41,000 bases of DNA from assembly GCA_024643385.1 (NCBI GenBank), contig JAHEMZ010000020.1, forward strand, positions 1,912 to 42,911. The letters run 5' to 3'. The position numbers and the translations under genes are program-made. Below, in pieces: positions 34,024 to 41,000 of the stretch. Under the pieces are notes generated by a model. It searched no databases. It saw nothing but the letters and a program-made list of their open reading frames with translations, and had not been told where the DNA came from. The stretch is from Flavobacteriaceae bacterium (GTDB lineage: Bacteria > Bacteroidota > Bacteroidia > Flavobacteriales > Flavobacteriaceae). Positions within the stretch are counted from its first letter, which is position 1. Every line of letters begins with the position of its first letter.

Positions 34024-34054
34024 TTTGAAGGTAGGGTAAAACAATTGTATCTTG
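34024..34054 (+). promoter_or_regulatory. Putative promoter of the redox cassette
   Basis: TTTG at 34024-34027, a 20-base spacer and TATCTTG at 34048-34054, about 40 bases before the first ATG. Spacing is one base long and the -7 box lacks one T. Confidence 0.5.
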
Positions 34055-34095
34055 TTTCAATCATATAGCAAAAGTATACAACTAACCCTGTTCAG

Positions 34096-34461
34096 ATGTC
34101 TTTAAAACTCATTAAGCTACTTTCTCTCTCAGTTTTTCTTACTGCCTGTAGTTCAAACACGTATGATGACGTTGAAGCCGATACACAGCCCCTTCCGGAA
34201 TTAGTGACCTATCAAGAGGTACAATTCATTTTTGACAATGCCTGTTTACAATGCCATTCCAATCCTCCCCAGAATGGTGCCCCCATGTCTCTAGTAAGTT
34301 TTGAAAATGTTAGGGATGCTGTGCTTACGAGAGGACTTATTGATCGTATCAGTCTCCCGGAAGGGGAATCAGGACTAATGCCCTTAGGAGGTCCAAGATT
34401 GCCTCAACAGAACATTGAATTAATTGCACAATGGCTGGAGGACGGATTGCTTGAAAATTAA
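34096..34461 (+). CDS. Monoheme c-type cytochrome lipoprotein
   Basis: 121 residues. The lipobox FLTAC gives a lipidated Cys18. A single CLQCH motif (Cys50, Cys53, His54) binds heme c covalently, and GLMPLGG offers Met as the distal ligand, as in cytochrome domains of multi-gene surface oxidases. It sits at the periplasmic face of a membrane or on the surface. It is the first gene of a five-gene unit, 12 bases before yceI. It probably carries electrons for the downstream cupredoxin or an unseen partner. Confidence 0.85.
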   Translation: MSLKLIKLLSLSVFLTACSSNTYDDVEADTQPLPELVTYQEVQFIFDNACLQCHSNPPQNGAPMSLVSFENVRDAVLTRGLIDRISLPEGESGLMPLGGPRLPQQNIELIAQWLEDGLLEN

Positions 34462-34473
34462 AAACTTAAGATT

Positions 34474-35016
34474 ATGAAAAGAATGTTGTTGATTTTACTC
34501 CTTACGTCTAGTAGTTTGATATTCGCTCAGGATAAATACAGTACCAAGACAGGAACGATTGATTTCGAGGCTTCTGTTCCTTCTTTCGAAGAAGTGAAAG
34601 CACAGAATGAAAATACAAGTGCCATATTAAATACGGCAACAGGGGAGTTTGCTTCGTTGGCACTTATGAATGCATTTCGTTTTAAAGTGGCGCTGATGGA
34701 GGAACATTTCAACGAAAATTATATGGAATCTTCTAAATATCCGAAGGCAGTTTTTAAAGGAACGATCCACGATTTCGATCTCAGTAAACTTACTAATTCA
34801 CCCGCTAATTTTAGATTAACAGGATCGATGACCGTACATGGAGAAACCAAGCCTTTGGAAACAATGGTTCAAATTTATAAAAAAGATTCAGCTATTATCA
34901 TCGACGCCGAATTTGAAGTAAAACCGGAGGATTTTAAGATCGAAATTCCCAAAGTAGTGAGTAACAAAATTGCTGAAACGATCAATGTTACGGCGCACTA
35001 TTTACTAAATAAATAA
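34474..35016 (+). CDS. YceI family periplasmic protein
   Basis: 180 residues with a signal peptide (LILLLTSSSLIFAQ). The lipocalin-like barrel of YceI is seen in TKTGTIDFEASVPSFEEVKA, YPKAVFKGTIHDFDLS and FRLTGSMTVHGETKPLETMV. Family members bind isoprenoid quinones or similar lipids. It is flanked by a cytochrome and by a barrel protein in the same unit (gap of two bases to the next gene), so a quinone-related redox role fits. That is inference. Confidence 0.92.
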   Translation: MKRMLLILLLTSSSLIFAQDKYSTKTGTIDFEASVPSFEEVKAQNENTSAILNTATGEFASLALMNAFRFKVALMEEHFNENYMESSKYPKAVFKGTIHDFDLSKLTNSPANFRLTGSMTVHGETKPLETMVQIYKKDSAIIIDAEFEVKPEDFKIEIPKVVSNKIAETINVTAHYLLNK

Positions 35017-35018
35017 GC

Positions 35019-35402
35019 ATGAAAAAGCGTAAAATTTTCCTTCTCGTAATTGTTGTCCTTGTAGTGGGTACTTATGTTGGTTATAAGTACCTCTATAAGG
35101 AACACAGAGACATACAGTCGGAAGCGCCCAGTTTACATCTGGAAGCAGCAGCTTTATTTGATCTCTTCCAAACCGATGAAACTGAACAGGCCCTAAATCA
35201 GACCCTGATTGTAACCGGTATTATTGAATTGATAGAATCCACTTCGATCACTTTAGAAGGGGGAGTGCGATGTATATTCGAAGTCCTTCCCGAGGGTCTG
35301 ACCTTAGCGCAAGCGGTCGAGGTAAAAGGCAGGTGCATCGGATACAACGATCTTTTTGAAATTGTAGAATTAGACCAATGCCAAATACTTGATCAACCAT
35401 GA
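35019..35402 (+). CDS. Membrane-anchored OB-fold protein (tRNA_anti-like)
   Basis: 127 residues with one N-terminal membrane helix (IFLLVIVVLVVGTYVGYKYL). The body is an OB-fold-like strand pattern: LNQTLIVTGIIELIESTSIT, VRCIFEV, AVEVKGRCIGYND. It has three cysteines, two of which flank the final strands. The family has no known function. The last four bases overlap the start of the barrel gene (ATGA at 35399-35402), so it belongs to the same unit. Confidence 0.75.
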   Translation: MKKRKIFLLVIVVLVVGTYVGYKYLYKEHRDIQSEAPSLHLEAAALFDLFQTDETEQALNQTLIVTGIIELIESTSITLEGGVRCIFEVLPEGLTLAQAVEVKGRCIGYNDLFEIVELDQCQILDQP

Positions 35403-36289
35403 AAAATTTCACTTATTTAGTAGTACTATCTTTATTTTCATTTTCTTTAAACGCCCAAGATGATTTATTGAATGAATTGGAAGGTGACGTTGCGATAGAT
35501 CAAACCGTAAGTTCTGCCTTCAAAGGGTTAAAGGTTGTAAACTTTGAGTCCACAAAATTGGCAGGAAAGAGTGATCTGTACTTTGTGGTATCACACCGAT
35601 TTGGAACTGTAAAAAATGGTTTCGACGATTTCTTCGGACTTGATAACGCGGTGACACAACTTAAATTTATCTATGGAATCACCGACGGAATAAACATTGG
35701 TGTAGCACGGAGTTCATTTCAGAAAAAATACGGGGTTCACTTCAAATATCGATTGCTTCAGCAAGAGAAAGAAGGTATGCCGTTTACAGTCGTAGGTTAT
35801 AATCTACTTACGATCAATAGTGGGCTTGATAAGGATTTTCTGCCTAACCTAGAATTCAGTGATCGCTTAACCTTCACCAATCAAATACTCATTTCCAGAA
35901 AAATGAACGATGAGCTCTCATTACTCTTGGCACCCACCTGGGTGCATGAGAATCTGGCCACCCGAAGTGCGGTGGTAGAGGAGAACGGGACTACGAAATT
36001 CTATGACGAAGAGAACAATCAATTTGCTATAGGAATAGGAGGAAGGTATAAATTGACCAGTCGTTGGAGTATTAATATTGATTATGGGATTCATTTAAAC
36101 CGAAACGATAATTCAATTTATAAAAACCCCTTATCCATTGGATTCGATCTTGAGACAGGGGGACATGTGTTTCAGATGCATTTCACCAATGCCCAAGCTA
36201 TGTTCGAGGAAGGATTCATTGTGCAGGGGCAGGGCGATTGGGGGGACGGGGATTTTTTCTTTGGATTTAATCTAAGCAGAGTTTTTTAA
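35399..36289 (+). CDS. DUF5777 family outer-membrane beta-barrel protein
   Basis: 296 residues, signal peptide (LSLFSFSLNAQ). Alternating aromatic strands and the terminal pattern ending FFFGFNLSRVF, with a C-terminal phenylalanine, are typical of outer-membrane barrels. The segment SSAFKGLKVVNFESTKLAGK and the repeated FGxD motifs fit DUF5777. It may conduct or anchor electron carriers or a small solute. It is translationally coupled to the OB-fold gene. Confidence 0.82.
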   Translation: MKNFTYLVVLSLFSFSLNAQDDLLNELEGDVAIDQTVSSAFKGLKVVNFESTKLAGKSDLYFVVSHRFGTVKNGFDDFFGLDNAVTQLKFIYGITDGINIGVARSSFQKKYGVHFKYRLLQQEKEGMPFTVVGYNLLTINSGLDKDFLPNLEFSDRLTFTNQILISRKMNDELSLLLAPTWVHENLATRSAVVEENGTTKFYDEENNQFAIGIGGRYKLTSRWSINIDYGIHLNRNDNSIYKNPLSIGFDLETGGHVFQMHFTNAQAMFEEGFIVQGQGDWGDGDFFFGFNLSRVF

Positions 36290-36353
36290 GAATAATTAAT
36301 TAATTATAAAATCAGTAATTTTAAAAACCAATATTAACCTTAAATTTTATCAA

Positions 36354-36932
36354 ATGAAAAATGTTACTCTTTTTTTAGCCGCACTTCTAACCACTTTGGT
36401 GATGAATGCACAAACCACGTATAATCTTGATTGGGCCGTAGGAATCAATGGCCCGGATGCCTCATTAACCATCGAATCCGGCGATACCGTAGAATGGACC
36501 TGGACAGATGCCCTTCCGCATTCTGTAACCAGTTTGGCCGGCTCTGCTGAAGCTTTTGACAGTGGAATCATTACCGGTCTTGGAAATGTTTATTCTTATA
36601 CTTTCACCGTGGTAGGAGATAATGATTATGAATGTGTGGTTCACTCCAATATGTTTGGAACCATTACCGTAGAACCGGCATTGTCAATCGAAGATAAATT
36701 TGCTGTAAATGTAAATTATTTTCCAAATCCTGTGACCACAAGTCTAACGGTAACTTCCTTAATCAGTTTAGATTCCTATCAGGTTTACGATATACTCGGA
36801 AAACAAGTTCAGGCAGGTAAATTGAGTGCCCATGTAGTGGATGTCGATATGTCTCAATTGAAAACGGGAGTGTACTTTGTAAAAGTGCAATCCGGTCAAC
36901 TTCAGAAGACCATGAAAGTAGTGAAAAAATAA
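36354..36932 (+). CDS. T9SS-exported cupredoxin (plastocyanin/amicyanin-like)
   Basis: 192 residues with signal peptide (LTTLVMNAQ). The cupredoxin domain (about 22-108) has type 1 copper ligands: His56 in ALPHSVTS, and Cys94, His97, Met100 in YECVVHSNMFG. The C-x2-H-x2-M spacing is that of amicyanin rather than plastocyanin. A type A sorting domain follows (about 120-192; YFPNPVTTSLTV, VYDILGKQV, TGVYFVKV), so the copper protein is probably displayed or released at the cell surface. The 64-base gap from the barrel gene has no terminator, so it is likely in the same unit. Confidence 0.92.
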   Translation: MKNVTLFLAALLTTLVMNAQTTYNLDWAVGINGPDASLTIESGDTVEWTWTDALPHSVTSLAGSAEAFDSGIITGLGNVYSYTFTVVGDNDYECVVHSNMFGTITVEPALSIEDKFAVNVNYFPNPVTTSLTVTSLISLDSYQVYDILGKQVQAGKLSAHVVDVDMSQLKTGVYFVKVQSGQLQKTMKVVKK

Positions 36933-36940
36933 AAATTAGT

Positions 36941-36972
36941 AAAAAAACAACCCTTAATTGGGTTGTTTTTTT
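36941..36972 (+). terminator. Intrinsic terminator of the redox cassette
   Basis: ACAACCC-TTAATT-GGGTTGT (36947-36966) with an A7 run before and a T7 run after. Confidence 0.9.
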
Positions 36973-36998
36973 ATATTTACCTTATCAAAAGCCCCCAA

Positions 36999-37877
36999 AT
37001 GCTTAGATTATATACCTTATTTTTCGCACTGATAGGATTGAATTCCTATTCCCAGACCTTTTATAACGGATTTGAAGAAGGCTCTCTAGAAGGGTGGTCT
37101 CCTATTTCCGGAAGTGGCAGTTCTATTGAGATTGCCAACGATAATTATAATTATCTGGTACTGGAGACTAACACCGATGATGCAGAATTGTCATTAGTCA
37201 ACAATGATCCTGATTATTGGTCAGGAAATTACTTCATTGAATCCTCCGAAGAGTTAATTCTTCGAACGGTAGATGACATACTTGTGAAGAATACCAATGA
37301 TTTCGATCTACATCTTCGCTACGGTTTTAAAGGCGCTAACGGTTATATGGTGGTAACAACAATGCCCGTGGTCGTAAAAGCGAATTCCGATTGGGAAGCC
37401 TATTCCAATTTCTATTATGCCTTTTTTGAAGAACAGATACTGGACAATCTTACAATCATAAATGACACAGGTTCGAAGTCTTGGGATGTGGTTATGAACG
37501 ATATACATGATCTCTTCAAAGATGTGATAGAATTTAAGATATTTCATAATCCGGAGATTTCTTATGAAGGTCATAGGATAGCGGGTTCTATTCATTTGGA
37601 ATCGGTAGTTTCTTGGGAGGAAAAATCTTCTGTATTGGAAAAGTTACCGAGCCTTTCAATTTTTCCAAATCCCTTTGTGGATAAAGTACAATTAAATTCA
37701 GATTTTGGGATGCGTTCCTTTAAGATATACAATACACAAGGCGCTGTAATCTTTGAACGAAATGTAAATAGCTACGAGCAAGAAATCGAACTTTCCAGTT
37801 TGAGCAATGGCGTATATTTATTTGAAGTAAGTTTTCAGGATGGCTCCGTGCTTTCAAAAAAACTAGTGAAACAATAA
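36999..37877 (+). CDS. T9SS type A sorting-domain protein, function unknown
   Basis: 292 residues from the ATG at 36999; an in-frame TTG at 36963 lies within the preceding terminator and was rejected. Signal peptide LFFALIGLNSYSQ. The N-terminal domain begins FYNGFEEGSLEGWSP, a start often seen in jelly-roll carbohydrate-binding or MAM-like modules, and continues to about residue 205. The sorting domain occupies about 215-292 (LSIFPNPFVDKVQL, IYNTQGAVIF, SNGVYLFEV). No catalytic residues were recognised. It is convergent with rmuC with one base between stops. Confidence 0.82.
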   Translation: MLRLYTLFFALIGLNSYSQTFYNGFEEGSLEGWSPISGSGSSIEIANDNYNYLVLETNTDDAELSLVNNDPDYWSGNYFIESSEELILRTVDDILVKNTNDFDLHLRYGFKGANGYMVVTTMPVVVKANSDWEAYSNFYYAFFEEQILDNLTIINDTGSKSWDVVMNDIHDLFKDVIEFKIFHNPEISYEGHRIAGSIHLESVVSWEEKSSVLEKLPSLSIFPNPFVDKVQLNSDFGMRSFKIYNTQGAVIFERNVNSYEQEIELSSLSNGVYLFEVSFQDGSVLSKKLVKQ

Positions 37878-37878
37878 C

Positions 37879-39204
37879 TTAATCTTCTTCTTCCTCCGCT
37901 CTTTTTAGTAACTTTTCATTTTGATGTTTACTGGTCTTTGCCCCTAATCGCTTAAGTTTTTCGACGCGGTTGATCAAATTGCCCTGTCCTTCCGAAAGTT
38001 TCTTCATCGCATCACTATACGTTCCTTTTGCACGATCCATTTGTTCCCCCACTTTCAATAGATCTTCTGAAAGTCGGACAAAAGAATCATAAAGCCTACC
38101 TGCCTGGGTAGCAATTTCCAAAGCATTTTGTTGTTGTTTTTCATTGGTCCACATACTGTCGATGGTACGAAGTGTAGCCAATAGTGTAGTAGGAGTAACA
38201 ATGACTATATTTTTTTCAAAAGCCCAGTTATATAAAGAATTATCCTGATTGATCGCCACCGCAAACGCCGGTTCAATAGGAACAAAAAGTAAGACAAAAT
38301 CAGGACTTTCAATTTTGTAAATGTCTTGATAGTTTTTATTGCTTAATTGTTCAATGTGCTTTTTAAGGGAGGCAATATGCTCCTTTAAATAGCGGGCTCT
38401 TTGCTCGCTATCCTCTTCATTGACAAAACGTTCATAGGCAGTGAGCGATACTTTAGAATCGACGATCATTTTCTTGTTGTCCGGTAGGTTTAAGACCACA
38501 TCAGGCATTACTCGTCCACCCTCATCTGTCGTAAAGCTTGATTGCACGAAATACTCACGATCTTTCTCTAAACCACTTTTCTCCAACACTCGCTCCAATA
38601 CTAATTCCCCCCAATTTCCTTGTAATTTACTATCTCCTTTTAATGCCTTGGTGAGATTAGTAGCTTCCTTGCTCATTTGCTCATTTAATTCCCTGAGCCC
38701 AATGATCTGTTGTCGAAGGGTCGCATGACGATCGATACTTTCCTTATGCGTGTCTTCCACGCGTTTTTCAAACTTTTCAATCTTCTCTTGGAGTGGTTTC
38801 AAGATAATATCCAGATTATCCTTATTCTGTTTAGTGAACTTTTCAGATTTTGTTTCAAGGATCTTATTGGCTAGATTCTCAAATTCCTTGGTGAATTTTT
38901 CCTGAATCTTTTCAAGTTCTTCTTTTTGTTCATTCAGCTTTTTTTCAAGATTCTCATTTTGAGCATTGCGCATCACTAATTCCGAATTCAGATTATCTTT
39001 CTCCTTTCGAATAACCTCTCGTTCTTCTATGGTCAATTGAAATCGTTCGTTTAACTTTTCCTCTCGTTCCTTTAATTGATCGATACGTTCTTCCAACGTT
39101 CCCGACTGGGATTTATATTTCAATTGCGCGATAAGATTGCCCACGTAAGCTCCGGCTATGGCCGCTATGGCACTAATAAGAAAAATAATAAAGGGTTCGT
39201 TCAT
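37879..39204 (-). CDS. rmuC: DNA recombination protein RmuC
   Basis: 441 residues from the ATG at 39204; a TTG two codons upstream was rejected. One N-terminal membrane helix (IIFLISAIAAIAGAYVGNLI) is followed by a long coiled coil to about residue 190. The RmuC nuclease-like domain has KGDSKLQGNWGELVLERVLE, PDVVLNLPDNKKMIVDSKVS and VTPTTLLATLRTIDSMW. The PD-(D/E)xK-like core fits the family, which limits inversions and modulates recombination. It stands alone on this strand. Confidence 0.95.
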   Translation of the reverse strand: MNEPFIIFLISAIAAIAGAYVGNLIAQLKYKSQSGTLEERIDQLKEREEKLNERFQLTIEEREVIRKEKDNLNSELVMRNAQNENLEKKLNEQKEELEKIQEKFTKEFENLANKILETKSEKFTKQNKDNLDIILKPLQEKIEKFEKRVEDTHKESIDRHATLRQQIIGLRELNEQMSKEATNLTKALKGDSKLQGNWGELVLERVLEKSGLEKDREYFVQSSFTTDEGGRVMPDVVLNLPDNKKMIVDSKVSLTAYERFVNEEDSEQRARYLKEHIASLKKHIEQLSNKNYQDIYKIESPDFVLLFVPIEPAFAVAINQDNSLYNWAFEKNIVIVTPTTLLATLRTIDSMWTNEKQQQNALEIATQAGRLYDSFVRLSEDLLKVGEQMDRAKGTYSDAMKKLSEGQGNLINRVEKLKRLGAKTSKHQNEKLLKRAEEEED

Positions 39205-39229
39205 TACCAATTCGTTTGTGTAAAGATAA

Positions 39230-40024
39230 TTAATCCTTTATAGTAAACCGACCCGTCTTATGATCAAAAAGTATCGTGTCTTCGGGAAATAGTGCTGAAA
39301 ATTTTCCGCTTTCAATAAGCTTGCAAGGTTCATCAAAATAAAAATCGGTGGTCGTCATTACCATCATTTGGTCACTTAATTGAATAGCCAGATCGATTTC
39401 ATGCGTAGAAAAAAGTATCGTTTTATTCATTTCCAGCGTCAACCTTTTTAATAGTTTAAGGACTGCTGCCCGATGATAAAGATCCAAATGAGTGGTGGGT
39501 TCATCCAGAATAATCACCGGGGTGTCTTGAGCCAGTGCCCTGGCAATGGCCACTCGCTGCATTTGACCGTCACTTAACTCATAGCATTTCCGATGTGCTA
39601 TTTTAAAAGTATCGGTCAGTGCGAGAGCAGTTTCAATATTTTTTTGATCCTCTAAGGTAAGTTGGCCCAACCAGTTGGTATAGGGTTGACGCCCTAAAGA
39701 GACAAATTCCAAAACGGTTAGATTTTTGGAACTGGGAGCCTCTGTTAAGACCACACTCAAATAGGTTGCCAATGTTTGAGGTCTTATGGTTGTTAAAGAT
39801 TCTCCCATGATTGAGATTGTCCCGGAAAGGGCTGGTTGCATGCCGTTCAGCGTGCGTAATAAAGTAGATTTACCTATTCCGTTGGCACCGACCAGTCCAA
39901 TGAGCATTCCTTCCTCTAATTCAAATGAAATGCCACTCGAAAGCACATTTTGATCCTTTCGATTTTGATATCCAATGCTGAGGTTTTCAGCTTTCAGCTT
40001 ACTATTTTTATGACGCTCCATCAT
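39230..40024 (-). CDS. ABC importer ATPase, FecE/BtuD type
   Basis: 264 residues from the ATG at 40024, which overlaps the permease stop by one base (TAATG); the next ATG at 40021 is an alternative. Walker A GANGIGKST, Q-loop region LSVVLTEAPSSKNLTV, signature LSDGQMQRVAIARALA (LSDGQ instead of LSGGQ), Walker B PVIILDEPTTHLD and H-loop FSTHEIDLA are all present. It powers uptake of iron siderophore, heme or cobalamin together with the FecCD-type permease. The Fe/B12 distinction is not possible here. Confidence 0.92.
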   Translation of the reverse strand: MMERHKNSKLKAENLSIGYQNRKDQNVLSSGISFELEEGMLIGLVGANGIGKSTLLRTLNGMQPALSGTISIMGESLTTIRPQTLATYLSVVLTEAPSSKNLTVLEFVSLGRQPYTNWLGQLTLEDQKNIETALALTDTFKIAHRKCYELSDGQMQRVAIARALAQDTPVIILDEPTTHLDLYHRAAVLKLLKRLTLEMNKTILFSTHEIDLAIQLSDQMMVMTTTDFYFDEPCKLIESGKFSALFPEDTILFDHKTGRFTIKD

Positions 40025-41000
40025 TAGAATAATAACTTTCTCTTTCGCACCAACAACCAAATAACCACAGGGGCACCCACCAAGGATGTTATGGCATTAA
40101 TGGGTAACGTATATTCACTAAAGGGTATTTGTGCCAGCATATCGCAAAATAACATAACAATTCCTCCCAGCAACATCACAGAGGGTAATAAGATGCGATG
40201 GTCTGACGCTTTGATATATTGTCGAGCAATATGAGGAATGGCCAATCCAATAAAAGCAATGGGGCCTGCAAAGGCAGTAATGCTTCCCGCCAAAATACTG
40301 GTAGCCAAGATTAACATAAGCGTAGTTCGGCGCATCCGAATGCCCATGCTCTTTGCATAATTTTCCCCCAATAGGAGCGCATTTAAGGATTTGGCAGAAA
40401 ACAGCGAAAGGACCAATCCCAGGATCACGCAAAAGAGCAAAATAAGCACGGCTTGCCACGATTGGTTTCCCAAACTTCCGAAGGACCAAAAGATATATTG
40501 TTGCAACTTTTCGGCATTGCTGAAATAGGAGAGAACCGCCACCACCGCCGAAGTAACACTGCCAAACATTAGGCCGATAATTAAAATAGCCATGGTGTCT
40601 TTTATTCTTAAAGTAATGGCCAAGACAGCCAGTAACACTAAAAAGCTACCGAGGGCAGAGGCGATCACTAAGCTCCATTGGCTCATCAGGAAAGTTCCCA
40701 AAAAACCACCGAACGACCCGGCACCTAGTATCAATAAAGCTACACCAAGACTCGCACCGCTGCTCAAACCCAGCACAAAAGGTCCGGCCAAAGGGTTTCT
40801 AAAGAGCGTTTGCATCAGAAGTCCGGAAACACCTAAACCACTTCCCACTAGGATAGCGGTAATGGCTTTGGGAAGGCGATATTGGGTAATGATATATTCC
40901 CAGGAGGGGTTGGTGGTGGATCCTCCGGAAATACTTTTTATTATTTCATCTAAGGGTATTGCCACCGATCCTAGACTGATATTTGCCAGAAACAGCAAAA
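40024..41000 (-). CDS. FecCD/BtuC-type ABC importer permease, partial (start off the right edge)
   Basis: About 325 codons are visible to the window edge. The family's membrane helices and signatures are clear: ISLGSVAIPLDEII, YRLPKAITAILVGSGLGVSG, MQTLFRNPLAGPFVLGLSSG, AFAGPIAFIGLAIPHIAR and the C-terminal GAPVVIWLLVRK. Only the start of the first helix is missing, about 10-20 residues, so the in-frame TTG at 40998 should not be used as a start. A periplasmic binding protein gene probably lies further right. Confidence 0.93.
   Translation of the reverse strand, partial: LLFLANISLGSVAIPLDEIIKSISGGSTTNPSWEYIITQYRLPKAITAILVGSGLGVSGLLMQTLFRNPLAGPFVLGLSSGASLGVALLILGAGSFGGFLGTFLMSQWSLVIASALGSFLVLLAVLAITLRIKDTMAILIIGLMFGSVTSAVVAVLSYFSNAEKLQQYIFWSFGSLGNQSWQAVLILLFCVILGLVLSLFSAKSLNALLLGENYAKSMGIRMRRTTLMLILATSILAGSITAFAGPIAFIGLAIPHIARQYIKASDHRILLPSVMLLGGIVMLFCDMLAQIPFSEYTLPINAITSLVGAPVVIWLLVRKRKLLF

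Noticed and set aside
33987..34095. Frameshift as the reason for the short CarB
   Set aside because: The sequence after the stop runs straight into a hairpin terminator and a promoter, and no frame encodes MGS-domain remnants.
40996..40998. TTG as the true start of the FecCD-type permease
   Set aside because: The first membrane helix begins outside the window, so this is an internal leucine of a gene cut by the edge.
1..41000. CRISPR array, transposon, prophage, tRNA or rRNA
   Set aside because: No regularly spaced repeats with spacers, no transposase or integrase motifs, and no tRNA-like cloverleaf or rRNA sequence was recognised.

Overview
The window looks like a chromosomal segment of a marine-type Flavobacteriaceae (Bacteroidota). 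Three things support this. Five proteins end in type A C-terminal sorting domains of the type IX secretion system (T9SS). Promoters follow the Bacteroidota pattern TTTG-N19-TAnnTTTG. Many genes are typical of the group: L31 type B, DUF4199, DUF5777, the GlmU-like sugar nucleotidyltransferase family, and a CarB without its regulatory domain. The genus cannot be fixed from this sequence. I saw no phage, transposase, CRISPR array, tRNA or rRNA.

Layout. 1-2636 (-): most of purL, with its C-terminus off the left edge. 2803-11840 (+): three tandem paralogous T9SS-secreted proteins of about 980 residues, each followed by its own strong hairpin terminator. 11939-13150 (-): an RsmB/NOP2-type RNA m5C methyltransferase, divergent from a BNR/Ycf48-like lipoprotein at 13219-14256. 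14257-15772 (-): an ECF sigma factor, a membrane anti-sigma-like protein and a Spy/CpxP-like periplasmic protein. 15773-16272: a 500-base stretch without a protein gene. It holds two related modules about 230-235 bases apart, each with a repeated AT-rich element, a promoter-like region and a hairpin terminator. I read these as two small RNA genes. 16273-21336 (-): an envelope-biogenesis group made of an MsbA-like ABC exporter, a phosphohexomutase, a GT2 glycosyltransferase and a DUF4199 protein.

21511-23091 (+): rpmE2 and a GlmU-like nucleotidyltransferase. 23122-24744 (-): a peptide-binding lipoprotein with no permease genes beside it. 24805-30653: a mixed block with mtaB, a small GNAT, a pirin, an alpha/beta hydrolase, a lytic transglycosylase, a half-size TSUP permease, a TlpA-like protein missing one active-site cysteine, and a DUF2892/TPR protein. 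30872-33986 (+): rpmH (52 residues) followed by carB. 34096-36932 (+): a compact five-gene envelope redox cassette of monoheme cytochrome lipoprotein, YceI, OB-fold protein, DUF5777 outer-membrane barrel and T9SS-exported cupredoxin. 36999-37877 (+): another T9SS cargo. 37879-39204 (-): rmuC. 39230-41000 (-): the ATPase and most of the permease of an iron-siderophore/cobalamin-type ABC importer, whose start is off the right edge.

The items I consider most worth a second look are the duplicated small-RNA module at 15846-16247 and the loop complementarity between its two terminator hairpins, the mosaic relationship of the three tandem T9SS proteins, and the five-gene redox cassette. Family assignments rest on motifs read by eye; no alignment or database search was run.
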